DNA of 64,000 nt from the NCBI RefSeq assembly GCF_027587205.1, contig NZ_JAPDOD010000024.1, positions 62,001 through 126,000 of the forward strand, given 5' to 3'. The DNA is from Solirubrobacter ginsenosidimutans. Lineage in GTDB: Bacteria > Actinomycetota > Thermoleophilia > Solirubrobacterales > Solirubrobacteraceae. Positions 1-7,435 of this stretch are shown piece after piece. Both the position numbers and the translations under genes were made by a program. The number at the start of each line of letters is the position of its first letter. The first letter of the stretch is position 1. The notes under the pieces were generated by a model that ran no database searches, was not told the DNA's origin, and worked only from the letters and a program-made list of their open reading frames with translations.

Positions 1-47
1 TTGACGCCGCGGTCGAGGCCAACGCTGCGAAGCTCTTCGGCTGGTGA
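1..47 (+). CDS. tatD: C-terminal end of TatD-family DNase (partial)
   Basis: Only the last 14 codons are in the window (reading frame from base 3). The tail ends NAAKLFGW before TGA at 45-47, the usual C-terminus of TatD metal-dependent DNases (consensus N-A-x-x-L-F). Its stop overlaps the rsmA GTG in a GTGA tetranucleotide, and tatD directly before rsmA is a common bacterial order. The identification rests on this short tail and the neighbour, so it is tentative. Confidence 0.6.
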   Translation, partial: DAAVEANAAKLFGW

Positions 48-877
48 GTCACCCCTCGCAGCCAACGCAGCCGAGCATCCGCCGCATGCGCGAGTTCGGC
101 ATCCGCCCGAACCGCGACCTCGGCCAGAACTTCCTCGTCGACTCGAACATCCTCGACGTGATCGGCCGCGCCGCCGAGCTCACCGAGGACGACGTCGTGC
201 TCGAGGTCGGCGGCGGCCTCGGGGTGCTCTCCGAGTACCTCGCCGAGCGGACCAAGCACGTCCACGTCGTCGAGCTCGACCGCGGCCTCCAGCCCGCGCT
301 CGAAAGCGCGCTGGACCCGCATCCCAACACGACCCTGCACATGGGCGACGCGGTCAAGCTCGACCTGACGACGCTCGACCCGCCGCCCACCAAGGTCGTC
401 GCCAACCTCCCGTACGGCGTGGCCGCGACCGTGATCATCCAGACGATCGAGCTCGAATCCGTGCAGCTGTGGGTCGCGATGGTGCAGAAGGAGGTCGGCC
501 AGCGCTTCGCCGCCGCCGCCAGCACACCCGCCTACGGCGTCCCGTCCGTGCTCGCCCAGCTCGCCTGCGACGTCAAGGTCATCCGCAAGGTCCCGCGCGG
601 CGTCTTCCATCCCGTCCCCAACGTGGACTCCGTCCTGGTCGGCCTCAAGCGCCACAGCCCCGCGCCGCCGCAGAGCCTGAAAACGCTCGTCCAGCACGGC
701 TTCGCCCACCGCCGCAAGGCGCTCGCCCGCTCGCTCGCGCTGGCGCCCAACCCGCCCGAGCACATCCGCGACCGCACCCGCGAAGCCCTCGAGGCGCTCG
801 GCCACCCCGCTGACGCCCGCGCCGAGTCGCTCTCGCCGGCGCAATGGCGCGCGCTCTGGGAGAAGCTGTGCCTCTGA
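44..877 (+). CDS. rsmA: 16S rRNA (adenine1518-N6/adenine1519-N6)-dimethyltransferase RsmA/KsgA
   Basis: Dimethylates the two adjacent adenines of the 3'-terminal 16S hairpin using SAM, late in 30S assembly, in the cytoplasm. The 277-aa product has family length. Visible motifs are the N-terminal NRDLGQNFLVD, the SAM-binding EVGGGLGVLSEYLAER and the catalytic NLPYG (residues about 126-130). Start GTG 44 is chosen because it overlaps the upstream stop (GTGA) and gives the normal N-terminus. It overlaps ispE, so the two are probably translated together. Confidence 0.97.
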   Translation: MSHPSQPTQPSIRRMREFGIRPNRDLGQNFLVDSNILDVIGRAAELTEDDVVLEVGGGLGVLSEYLAERTKHVHVVELDRGLQPALESALDPHPNTTLHMGDAVKLDLTTLDPPPTKVVANLPYGVAATVIIQTIELESVQLWVAMVQKEVGQRFAAAASTPAYGVPSVLAQLACDVKVIRKVPRGVFHPVPNVDSVLVGLKRHSPAPPQSLKTLVQHGFAHRRKALARSLALAPNPPEHIRDRTREALEALGHPADARAESLSPAQWRALWEKLCL

Positions 878-1662
878 CCACCCGCGCGCCCGGCAAGGTC
901 AACCTCTGCCTGCTGGTGGGCGCGCCCCGCGCGGACGGCCTGCACCCGCTCGTCTCGGTGGTCCAGCCGACCGACCTGGCCGACGAGGTCTCGCTCGAAC
1001 CGGCCGACTTCGACGAGGTGATCTGCCCCGGCGTCGACGGCCCGAACCTCGCGCTCCGCGCGCTCGAAGAGTTCCGCTTCGCGACGGACTGGGAGATCAC
1101 CGGCCTCAAGCTCACGATCACCAAGCGGATCCCGGTCGCGGCCGGGATGGCCGGAGGGTCCAGCGATGCCGCCGCCGCGCTGCGCCTCGCCGCGCAGGCC
1201 TCGGGGTTCGCGATCCCGCCCGACCTCCCGATGCGCCTGGGCGCCGACGTCAAGGTGATGATCGACGCCGAGCGGGCGCTGATGACCGGCGCGGGCGAGC
1301 ACGTCGAGCCCCTTCCGGCGCCCAAGCCGCGGCTGATCGTCGTCCCGCTCGACGCTGCATTGACCGCGGGCGAGGTCTACAAGGCCTTCGACGAGCACTT
1401 CACCCCGCGCACGCCGCAGGAGCTCGAGCAGGCCGCCGCGCGGATCCGCGAGACCGGGGAGTTCGAGCCCGTCAATGACCTCGAAGGCCCGGCGCGCAAG
1501 CTCTGCCCAGCGATCGACCCAGCGCTGGAGGCGTTGCGCGCCCACGGGGTACGGCACCCGATGGTGAGCGGCTCCGGCCCGACCGTCTTCGGCTTCAGCG
1601 ACGATCCCGACGTCGTCGCGCGCCTGCACGCCGCCGGCTACCCGCGGGCCGTCGCGGCATGA
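868..1662 (+). CDS. ispE: 4-diphosphocytidyl-2-C-methyl-D-erythritol kinase
   Basis: GHMP-family kinase of the non-mevalonate isoprenoid pathway; it phosphorylates CDP-ME at the 2-hydroxyl. Motifs: APGKVNLCL at the N-terminus, the ATP loop PVAAGMAGGSSDAAAALR and the C-terminal SGSGPTVFGF. The GTG at 868 is preferred: it puts the canonical APGKVN at residue 7 and has a GGGAG Shine-Dalgarno at 858-862. An in-frame ATG at 844 would add eight residues. It overlaps rsmA by 10 bp and the next gene by ATGA; rsmA-ispE adjacency is typical of actinobacteria. Confidence 0.95.
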   Translation: MPLTTRAPGKVNLCLLVGAPRADGLHPLVSVVQPTDLADEVSLEPADFDEVICPGVDGPNLALRALEEFRFATDWEITGLKLTITKRIPVAAGMAGGSSDAAAALRLAAQASGFAIPPDLPMRLGADVKVMIDAERALMTGAGEHVEPLPAPKPRLIVVPLDAALTAGEVYKAFDEHFTPRTPQELEQAAARIRETGEFEPVNDLEGPARKLCPAIDPALEALRAHGVRHPMVSGSGPTVFGFSDDPDVVARLHAAGYPRAVAA

Positions 1663-3218
1663 AGTTCACCTGGCTCGCGGCCGCGGCGGCGCTCGCGGGC
1701 TGGCTGATCGCCCGCCGCCACAAGCAGCAGCGCTGGTTCCAGGTCGCCGAGTTGGTCGTGATCGCGCTCGCGGTGCTGATCGGGGTGGGCGTGATCCATC
1801 TCCCCAACTTCGAGAAGCTCTTGGAGGACGCGGGCCAGGCGCTCGGTGCGTGGACCTACCTCGTCGTCGGCCTGCTGGCGTTCCTGGAGACCGGCGCCTT
1901 CCTCGGTTTCATCGCCCCCGGGGAGACGGCGGTGATCGTCGGCGGGCTCGTCGCCGGGCAAGGGCAGATCTCGCTGCTGGCGCTGATCGCGATCGTCTGG
2001 GCGTGCTGCCTGATGGGCGACGCGGTCTCCTACGAGATCGGCCGCCACAAGGGCCGCGCATGGCTGTTGAAGTACGGCGCGCGCCTGAAGATCACCGAGG
2101 GGAGGCTCGACCAGGTCGAGAAGCTGCTGCTCAGCCACGGCCCGGTGATGATCATCGTCGGGCGCTTCCTGGGCTTCGTGCGCCCGCTGATGCCGTTCAT
2201 CGCCGGCGCCTCGCGGATGCCGTTCAAGCGCTTCTTCCCGTATGACGTGCTGGCCGCCGGCGCCTGGTCGATCCTGTTCTGCACGCTCGGGTTCCTGTTC
2301 TGGCGCTCGATCGACAAGCTCACCACCTACGTCTCGCGCGGGCTGTTCGCGTTCGGCACGCTGGTCGTGGTCATCGCGGCGATCGTCGCGCTGATCCACC
2401 TCCGCCGCAGCGACGAGGCGCGCGCGAAGGTCCGCGACTGGATCGACGAGCGCGACGACCAGCGGGGCTGGAAGATCGTCGCGAAGCTCGCGCGACCGGT
2501 CTGGCACATGGTCCTGCGGCCCGCCGCGGCGGTCGCCGACTTCAGCGCCCGCTTCACCCAGGCGCGGATCACGCCCGGCAACCTCGGCCTCGAGCTCACG
2601 ACGCTGCTCGCGCTGGCGGCGGTCGGCACCTTCTCGTTCTTGCTGATCGGCGACATCGTGCTCAACGAGGGCGAGCCGCGGATCGACCGCTGGGCGTTCG
2701 ATCTCGCCGATCGCCTGAACATGGACCAGCTCGTGAGCATCGCGAAGGTCGTGACCGATCTCGGCGCCACCTGGGTCACCGCCCCGCTCGCGCTGGCGAC
2801 GGCGATCTTCGCCGCCGTCCGGCGGCGCCCGATCGACGCGATCACGCTCGTCGCCGGCTGGCTGCTGGTGTGGGCCGCCGTGCACTTCACGAAGACCGCG
2901 TACGACCGCGCCCGCCCGCCGGGAAGCCTGGTCGAGACGTTCAATCAGGCCTATCCGTCCGGGCACGCGGCCTATTCCGTGACCTGGATCGCGGTCGCCG
3001 TGGTGCTGGTGCGCGCGGGCGTCGGCTGGGCGACCCGCATCGCCGCCGTCACCGTCGCCGTGATCATCGTCGCGGTCGTCGGCGTGACCCGCGTCTACCT
3101 CCGCGCGCACTACCTCACCGACGTTCTAGGAGGAATCTCGCTGTCGGTGGCGATCTGGTCTCTTATGGGCATTTTCGCCTTGTTCGCCGGACGCGTTCGC
3201 CACAATACGTCCGAGTGA
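1659..3218 (+). CDS. DedA-PAP2 fusion membrane protein
   Basis: A 519-aa polytopic protein. The N-terminal half is a DedA/SNARE-associated domain (GFIAPGETAVIVGG, then GRFLGFVRPLMPFIAGASRM), a family tied to lipid-carrier flipping. The C-terminal half is a PAP2 phosphatase domain with its three signature parts: KTAYDRARPPGS, YPSGHAAYS and RVYLRAHYLTDVLGG. A charged cytoplasmic linker lies around residues 250-295. Fusing the two could couple transport and dephosphorylation of undecaprenyl or phosphatidyl phosphates (inference). The start overlaps the ispE stop (ATGA). Confidence 0.9.
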   Translation: MKFTWLAAAAALAGWLIARRHKQQRWFQVAELVVIALAVLIGVGVIHLPNFEKLLEDAGQALGAWTYLVVGLLAFLETGAFLGFIAPGETAVIVGGLVAGQGQISLLALIAIVWACCLMGDAVSYEIGRHKGRAWLLKYGARLKITEGRLDQVEKLLLSHGPVMIIVGRFLGFVRPLMPFIAGASRMPFKRFFPYDVLAAGAWSILFCTLGFLFWRSIDKLTTYVSRGLFAFGTLVVVIAAIVALIHLRRSDEARAKVRDWIDERDDQRGWKIVAKLARPVWHMVLRPAAAVADFSARFTQARITPGNLGLELTTLLALAAVGTFSFLLIGDIVLNEGEPRIDRWAFDLADRLNMDQLVSIAKVVTDLGATWVTAPLALATAIFAAVRRRPIDAITLVAGWLLVWAAVHFTKTAYDRARPPGSLVETFNQAYPSGHAAYSVTWIAVAVVLVRAGVGWATRIAAVTVAVIIVAVVGVTRVYLRAHYLTDVLGGISLSVAIWSLMGIFALFAGRVRHNTSE

Positions 3219-3436
3219 CCGACGACCAGAAGACCTACGTCATCGCCGGAGCGGCGGCGGCGATCTCGCTGATCGCGTGGCTGGCGCTGGTCGTCGTGCC
3301 CGCCTGGAAGTCCTATTGGCGGGTGCGCGACCGGCTCGTCGCGACGCTCCTCAGCGTCTACGTGCTCGCGGCCTTCGTGCTCGCGGGGGCGGGCGTCGGC
3401 GCCGCTGTACTTTGGTACTTCAGCGACCGCTTGTAA
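3215..3436 (+). CDS. Small two-TM membrane protein, function unknown
   Basis: A 73-aa product starting at GTG 3215, which overlaps the DedA-PAP2 stop (GTGA). Two hydrophobic segments (about residues 9-28 and 44-66) flank a basic loop with KSYWRVRDR. I do not recognise the family. The overlap, length and codon pattern support a real translationally coupled gene at the end of the tatD-rsmA-ispE run. Confidence 0.7.
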   Translation: MTDDQKTYVIAGAAAAISLIAWLALVVVPAWKSYWRVRDRLVATLLSVYVLAAFVLAGAGVGAAVLWYFSDRL

Positions 3437-3447
3437 CGAGCCCGCCG

Positions 3448-4872
3448 ATGAACCCCGGTGCGTCCGGTGCGGCCCCATCCGCGGCGCCTGGCGCCACCGT
3501 CGTCCTCAACGGGCTGACGCCCGCCTCCGGACGCCGGCGCCGCCAGGCATCCACGGCTGGACCACCCCGGCCGGACCGGATCTTCACCGACGGACTCTTG
3601 CCGTCTAACCTTTTAAGGGTGTCCTCGCCCGCCCGCAAGGAGGCGGCGCTGCCGGACCTCGGCGCGCTGAGTGCGATGTCCGACGCGGTGGAGTCCGGTC
3701 TCGGGCTCCCTGAAGTCGTCCGGGCTGCCGCACGAGCGCTCGATGCGTCCCTGGTGCTGATCGACCGCTCGAGCTCCGTGCTCGCGGTCGCCGCGCGCTC
3801 GACCGCGGACGAGCGCTCGCTGATGCGCGACGCCGAGGGGGTCGAGACACACGAGCTGCGCGTCGGCGACGCGGTCGTGGGCCGGCTGCGGTTGCGGCCC
3901 CGGTCGGGCCAGCCGTCTGTGGCGATCCTGCGGATCGCGACGACGATGATCGCCAGCGAGGTCGAGCGGCTGCGCGCGCCCGACCGCGCCTCCGAAGCCG
4001 CCCAGGCGGCATTTCTGACCGCGCTCTTCCAGCGCAAGGTCACCGACCGCGGGGACATCATCGCCCGCGCCTCCGAGCTCGGCGCCGACCTCTCCGAAGG
4101 TGGCGCCGTGGTCGTCGTCCGCGCCCACCACTTCGCCCCGGCCGACGACGACTGGCGCGCTCGCGTGCTGGCCGCCGCCGAACGCGCCGCCCGCGCCGGC
4201 GCTCCCGGCTCGCTCGCGGCCGTGCTCGAGAGCGCCACCGACCCGCAGGGCCGGGTCGTCGTGCTACTCCCGACCCCCGGGGATGCCGCGCTGCGGCGCG
4301 TCGCCGAGGGGATCGCGCGCGAGCTGCACGCGTCGGTCCACGGCTTCACGTTCGCGCTCGGCCACTCGCGTATCGCGCAGGATCCCGTGGATCTCTACCG
4401 GGCGGGCAACGAGGCCCTGCTCGCCGCCAACGTCGCGACCGCCAACACCCTCGGCGACGACATCGCGATGCTCGCCTTCGAGGACACCGGCGCCTACCGG
4501 CTGCTGCTGCCGGCGATGAGCGAGGACCCGGCGGAGCTCCAGCGCTTCTACGAGGAGACGGTCGCGCCGCTGGTGGCCTACGACGACCAGTACGAGACCG
4601 ACCTCGTGCAGACGCTCGAGACCTTCCTGGACGCCGACGGCAACGTCGCCGGCACCGCCGCGCGGCTCTACACCCACCGCCACACCGTGCGCTACCGGCT
4701 CGAGCGCGTGAAGGACCTCACCTCACTCGACGTCGCGTCGACCGACGGCCGCGAGAAGCTCGGCCTCGGCCTGAAGGCGATGCGCGTGCTCGGCATCGCC
4801 TCCCCCCGCGGACCCGCCACCGAGGCCGGAGCCGGCGGTGGACGGGTCAAACGCGAGTTGAAGGACCGCTAG
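3448..4872 (+). CDS. PucR/CdaR-type transcriptional regulator
   Basis: A regulator with a C-terminal PucR helix-turn-helix: LVQTLETFLDADGNVAGTAA followed by LYTHRHTVRYRLERV (about residues 390-430 from this start). The central part looks like a GGDEF-like/PucR sensor fold. The N-terminus is uncertain: the first ~55 residues from ATG 3448 are low-complexity, and GTG 3619 (next to AAGG) would start near the conserved region. A CTG at 3649 sits 5 nt after AAGGAGG. Its target is unknown; it may act on neighbouring genes or itself. Confidence 0.82.
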   Translation: MNPGASGAAPSAAPGATVVLNGLTPASGRRRRQASTAGPPRPDRIFTDGLLPSNLLRVSSPARKEAALPDLGALSAMSDAVESGLGLPEVVRAAARALDASLVLIDRSSSVLAVAARSTADERSLMRDAEGVETHELRVGDAVVGRLRLRPRSGQPSVAILRIATTMIASEVERLRAPDRASEAAQAAFLTALFQRKVTDRGDIIARASELGADLSEGGAVVVVRAHHFAPADDDWRARVLAAAERAARAGAPGSLAAVLESATDPQGRVVVLLPTPGDAALRRVAEGIARELHASVHGFTFALGHSRIAQDPVDLYRAGNEALLAANVATANTLGDDIAMLAFEDTGAYRLLLPAMSEDPAELQRFYEETVAPLVAYDDQYETDLVQTLETFLDADGNVAGTAARLYTHRHTVRYRLERVKDLTSLDVASTDGREKLGLGLKAMRVLGIASPRGPATEAGAGGGRVKRELKDR

Positions 4873-4883
4873 CCGCGCCGACC

Positions 4884-4918
4884 GTCGACTTTCTCGCGCT
4901 GTACTCGAGAAAGTCGAC
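4884..4918. repeat. Palindromic intergenic element, diverged copy 1
   Basis: A perfect 13-bp inverted repeat (4884-4896 and 4906-4918, arm GTCGACTTTCTCG) with a 9-nt loop lies between convergent genes. The arms, the loop start CGCT and the right flank GACGCTCGCG match the elements at 52411-52481 and 62063-62133. It may act as a bidirectional terminator, although no T-run is present, or be a REP-like remnant. Confidence 0.75.
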
Positions 4919-4929
4919 GCTCGCGTTCG

Positions 4930-7374
4930 TCAGGCGGCGCTGACGGTCACGGTGTGGCGGCCGGACGGAGGCGCGGACACGGTGACCTCGACGCCGCGGT
5001 TGGTCACCCGGACGGTCGGCTTGCGCACCCGCCCGCCGTCGAGCGTCACCGAGCGCACCTTCGACCCTGCGGGCAGCGTCGTGCCGATCGCCAGCGAGCG
5101 CAGCCGGGTCCGGACCGTCACGGTGGTCGTGCCGCGTGCCGCCGAGACGTCGACCGTGCCGTCGCCGAGGCGGATGTTGCGCCCCGCGACGCTCGGCTGG
5201 CCGTCCGGCACCTGTGGCACGACCTCCAGCCGCCCAGTCCCCAGCGACGGGCGGACGCCGAGCTGCTGGTGGATCACCGGCCACGCGATGCCGTACTGCC
5301 CCCACGCCTGCATGACCATCGAGCGGCAGGTCCAGCAGCGGCCGACGTTCGCGCCCTGGTCGGGCGACGGCAGGATCTCCGGGAGCGCGCCCGGCTGCTC
5401 GTCCGGCTCGAACATCGGCGCCGCGTTGGCCGTCGTGTAGCGCTGCTGCTGGTCGGCTCCCAGCCGGCCGTAGTTGCCTTCGCCGACGGCTTGAATCGAC
5501 GTATTGAGCGAGAAGATGACCCGCTCGCCGAGGCCGTTCGCCCCGCCGCCGCAGCCGGTGTGGAAGAGACCGTGGTTGAACGCACCGTCGCCGCTGAAGC
5601 ACGAGGTCTCGCGGTCGGCCAGCGCCGCGGTGCCGTGGTCGAGGGGCGCCAGGCCGGGCACGGTCTCGCCGTCGTCGCCGGTCAGCTCGACCTCCATCGG
5701 CGTCACGCCGATCCAGTGCTTCTGCTGGATCTGGTCGTTCGTCTCCGAGAGCGAGTCGGCGTACTGCTTCGCCTCCGCATCCCACCACTGCGGGTCAAAG
5801 CGCGCCCGCAGCTGGTCCGCCATCCCGCCCGCCCACTTCTCGGTGGCGCGGTCGTGCTTGGACGCGGCCATGTCGGCGAGGTCGTAGAGCCCGCGGATGA
5901 AGTAGACGGTGTTGTCGAGCTTCTCCGGACCCATGCCGGGGCGCTCGACGTTGCCCAGGCCTTCAGGCCAGCCGTCGTGATCGGTGTCCAACGTGCTCGC
6001 GATGTACTTCAGGTTGCGCACCGAGAAGTCGTAGAGCGAGTCGCGGAACCGGTCATCGCCGGTCCAGCGCCACACCAGTGCCACGGTGCTCGGGAACTTG
6101 GCCGTCTCGTCGGTGTTTCCCGCGCTGGAGTTCGCGCCGTAGTAGACCGAGCCGTCGGTGACGATCTCGTGCGCGACCTTGCCCGAGCGCGCATTGAGCG
6201 CATCCGAGACGTCGCGCAGGGCGATCAGGTGCTGCTCGATCGTCTCGAACTGGCCGACCGCGACGGCGGCGAACGCCGTGTACTCGCCGTCGGTGGCGAA
6301 CAGCCACGGGTAGTCCGGGTAGCCGGCGCCGAAGAACGTGATCCGCGGGAGCTTCGCCAGCGGCGCCGGGTAGGCCTTGCCCTCGTCGACGAAGCGCAGG
6401 TTCAGGTCGGTCGCCGTCTGCGTGAGGTCGGCGAGGTTCTGCTTGCCCCAGTCGACCGCGTTCTGCAGCTGCCGATCACCGGGGAGGTCGACCTTCGAGT
6501 ACTCGCCCAGCTGCGTGCGTGAGCCGGCCTTGGCCGCCAGCTGGCGGTCCGGGTCGCGCAGGGCGCCGTCGAGGTCGCCCCGTCCCGCCGCGACCGCGAT
6601 CCAGACCGTCTCGCGTGAGCGTGGCCCGACCGTGACCTTGTAGCGCAGCTCGCCGCCGGCGCCCTTGCCGAACGGGCCGTCGTCGCAGGCGCTGGGCGGT
6701 GACGTCGAGTCGGCCGCGGTGCAGATCGTCCCCGGCTGCGGCCCGCGGAACCCGGGGCCGGTGTCGGCGGAGAGCAACGCCCGATCGGAGGCGGCGTACG
6801 CGCTCCCCGCCGTCGCGTCGCTGAACACCAGCGCGCCGTGATCGACCGCCGCCGTGTCGGCGAGGTTGGCGTCGTCGGCGTTCGGCGTCGTCCACCCCCA
6901 GGGATATGCCGTCATCAGCTCCGAGTGCACGTCGGCCTTGACCGTGACGGTCTTCGCCGCCCCGCCCGGGTTGCTCAGCTCGAGCCCGTAGAGCGCGGCG
7001 CGCTTGCCGTCAGGGACGAAGTCCGTCCGCCGCAACGCCAAGCCGGACAGCGGAGGCAGGTCGTAGCGGACGTAGCCGCGGCCGGACGTGAACTTCGTCG
7101 CCGCGCCCACCCACGCGTCGTCGACGCCGAACCACACCCCGTCGGCGAGCTTGAGCGGCGGTGCCCAGATCCCGCCCATCTCGCCCGTGATGTGCCAGCC
7201 GTTGGCGTAGAAGCCGCCGTCCTGGAACCCGACGGAGTAGGCCCGCGTCCCCGCCGCGACCTCCCGCCGGTCCTTGAGTCTGTCCTGAACCGACAGCTCC
7301 GATTGCGCCTGGGCCGCCACCGCCGGCACCAGTGCCAGGGCAGCTCCCAGAGTGAGCGTTCTCCTCCATCGCAT
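4930..7374 (-). CDS. Secreted six-hairpin glycosidase-like protein (paralogue A)
   Basis: An 814-aa protein with a signal peptide (residues 1-24, cut after AQA). A beta-sandwich-like N-terminal region holds GFYANGWHITGEMGGIW. It is followed by an (alpha/alpha)6-type domain with GYPDYPWLFATDGEYTAF (about 351-368) and HEIVTDGSVYYGAN, as in glycogen-debranching/GH15/GH63-like enzymes, and a small C-terminal beta domain. The exact substrate is not readable. ATG 7374 has a GGGAGGA Shine-Dalgarno 6 nt upstream. It lies 61 bp after paralogue B and is probably co-transcribed, under the divergent LacI protein. Confidence 0.8.
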   Translation of the reverse strand: MRWRRTLTLGAALALVPAVAAQAQSELSVQDRLKDRREVAAGTRAYSVGFQDGGFYANGWHITGEMGGIWAPPLKLADGVWFGVDDAWVGAATKFTSGRGYVRYDLPPLSGLALRRTDFVPDGKRAALYGLELSNPGGAAKTVTVKADVHSELMTAYPWGWTTPNADDANLADTAAVDHGALVFSDATAGSAYAASDRALLSADTGPGFRGPQPGTICTAADSTSPPSACDDGPFGKGAGGELRYKVTVGPRSRETVWIAVAAGRGDLDGALRDPDRQLAAKAGSRTQLGEYSKVDLPGDRQLQNAVDWGKQNLADLTQTATDLNLRFVDEGKAYPAPLAKLPRITFFGAGYPDYPWLFATDGEYTAFAAVAVGQFETIEQHLIALRDVSDALNARSGKVAHEIVTDGSVYYGANSSAGNTDETAKFPSTVALVWRWTGDDRFRDSLYDFSVRNLKYIASTLDTDHDGWPEGLGNVERPGMGPEKLDNTVYFIRGLYDLADMAASKHDRATEKWAGGMADQLRARFDPQWWDAEAKQYADSLSETNDQIQQKHWIGVTPMEVELTGDDGETVPGLAPLDHGTAALADRETSCFSGDGAFNHGLFHTGCGGGANGLGERVIFSLNTSIQAVGEGNYGRLGADQQQRYTTANAAPMFEPDEQPGALPEILPSPDQGANVGRCWTCRSMVMQAWGQYGIAWPVIHQQLGVRPSLGTGRLEVVPQVPDGQPSVAGRNIRLGDGTVDVSAARGTTTVTVRTRLRSLAIGTTLPAGSKVRSVTLDGGRVRKPTVRVTNRGVEVTVSAPPSGRHTVTVSAA

Positions 7375-7435
7375 AGCGTCCTCCCGAGATCGCGCGACAG
7401 CGGTCGACGTACCCCGGGAGGACCAGTGGAAACCC

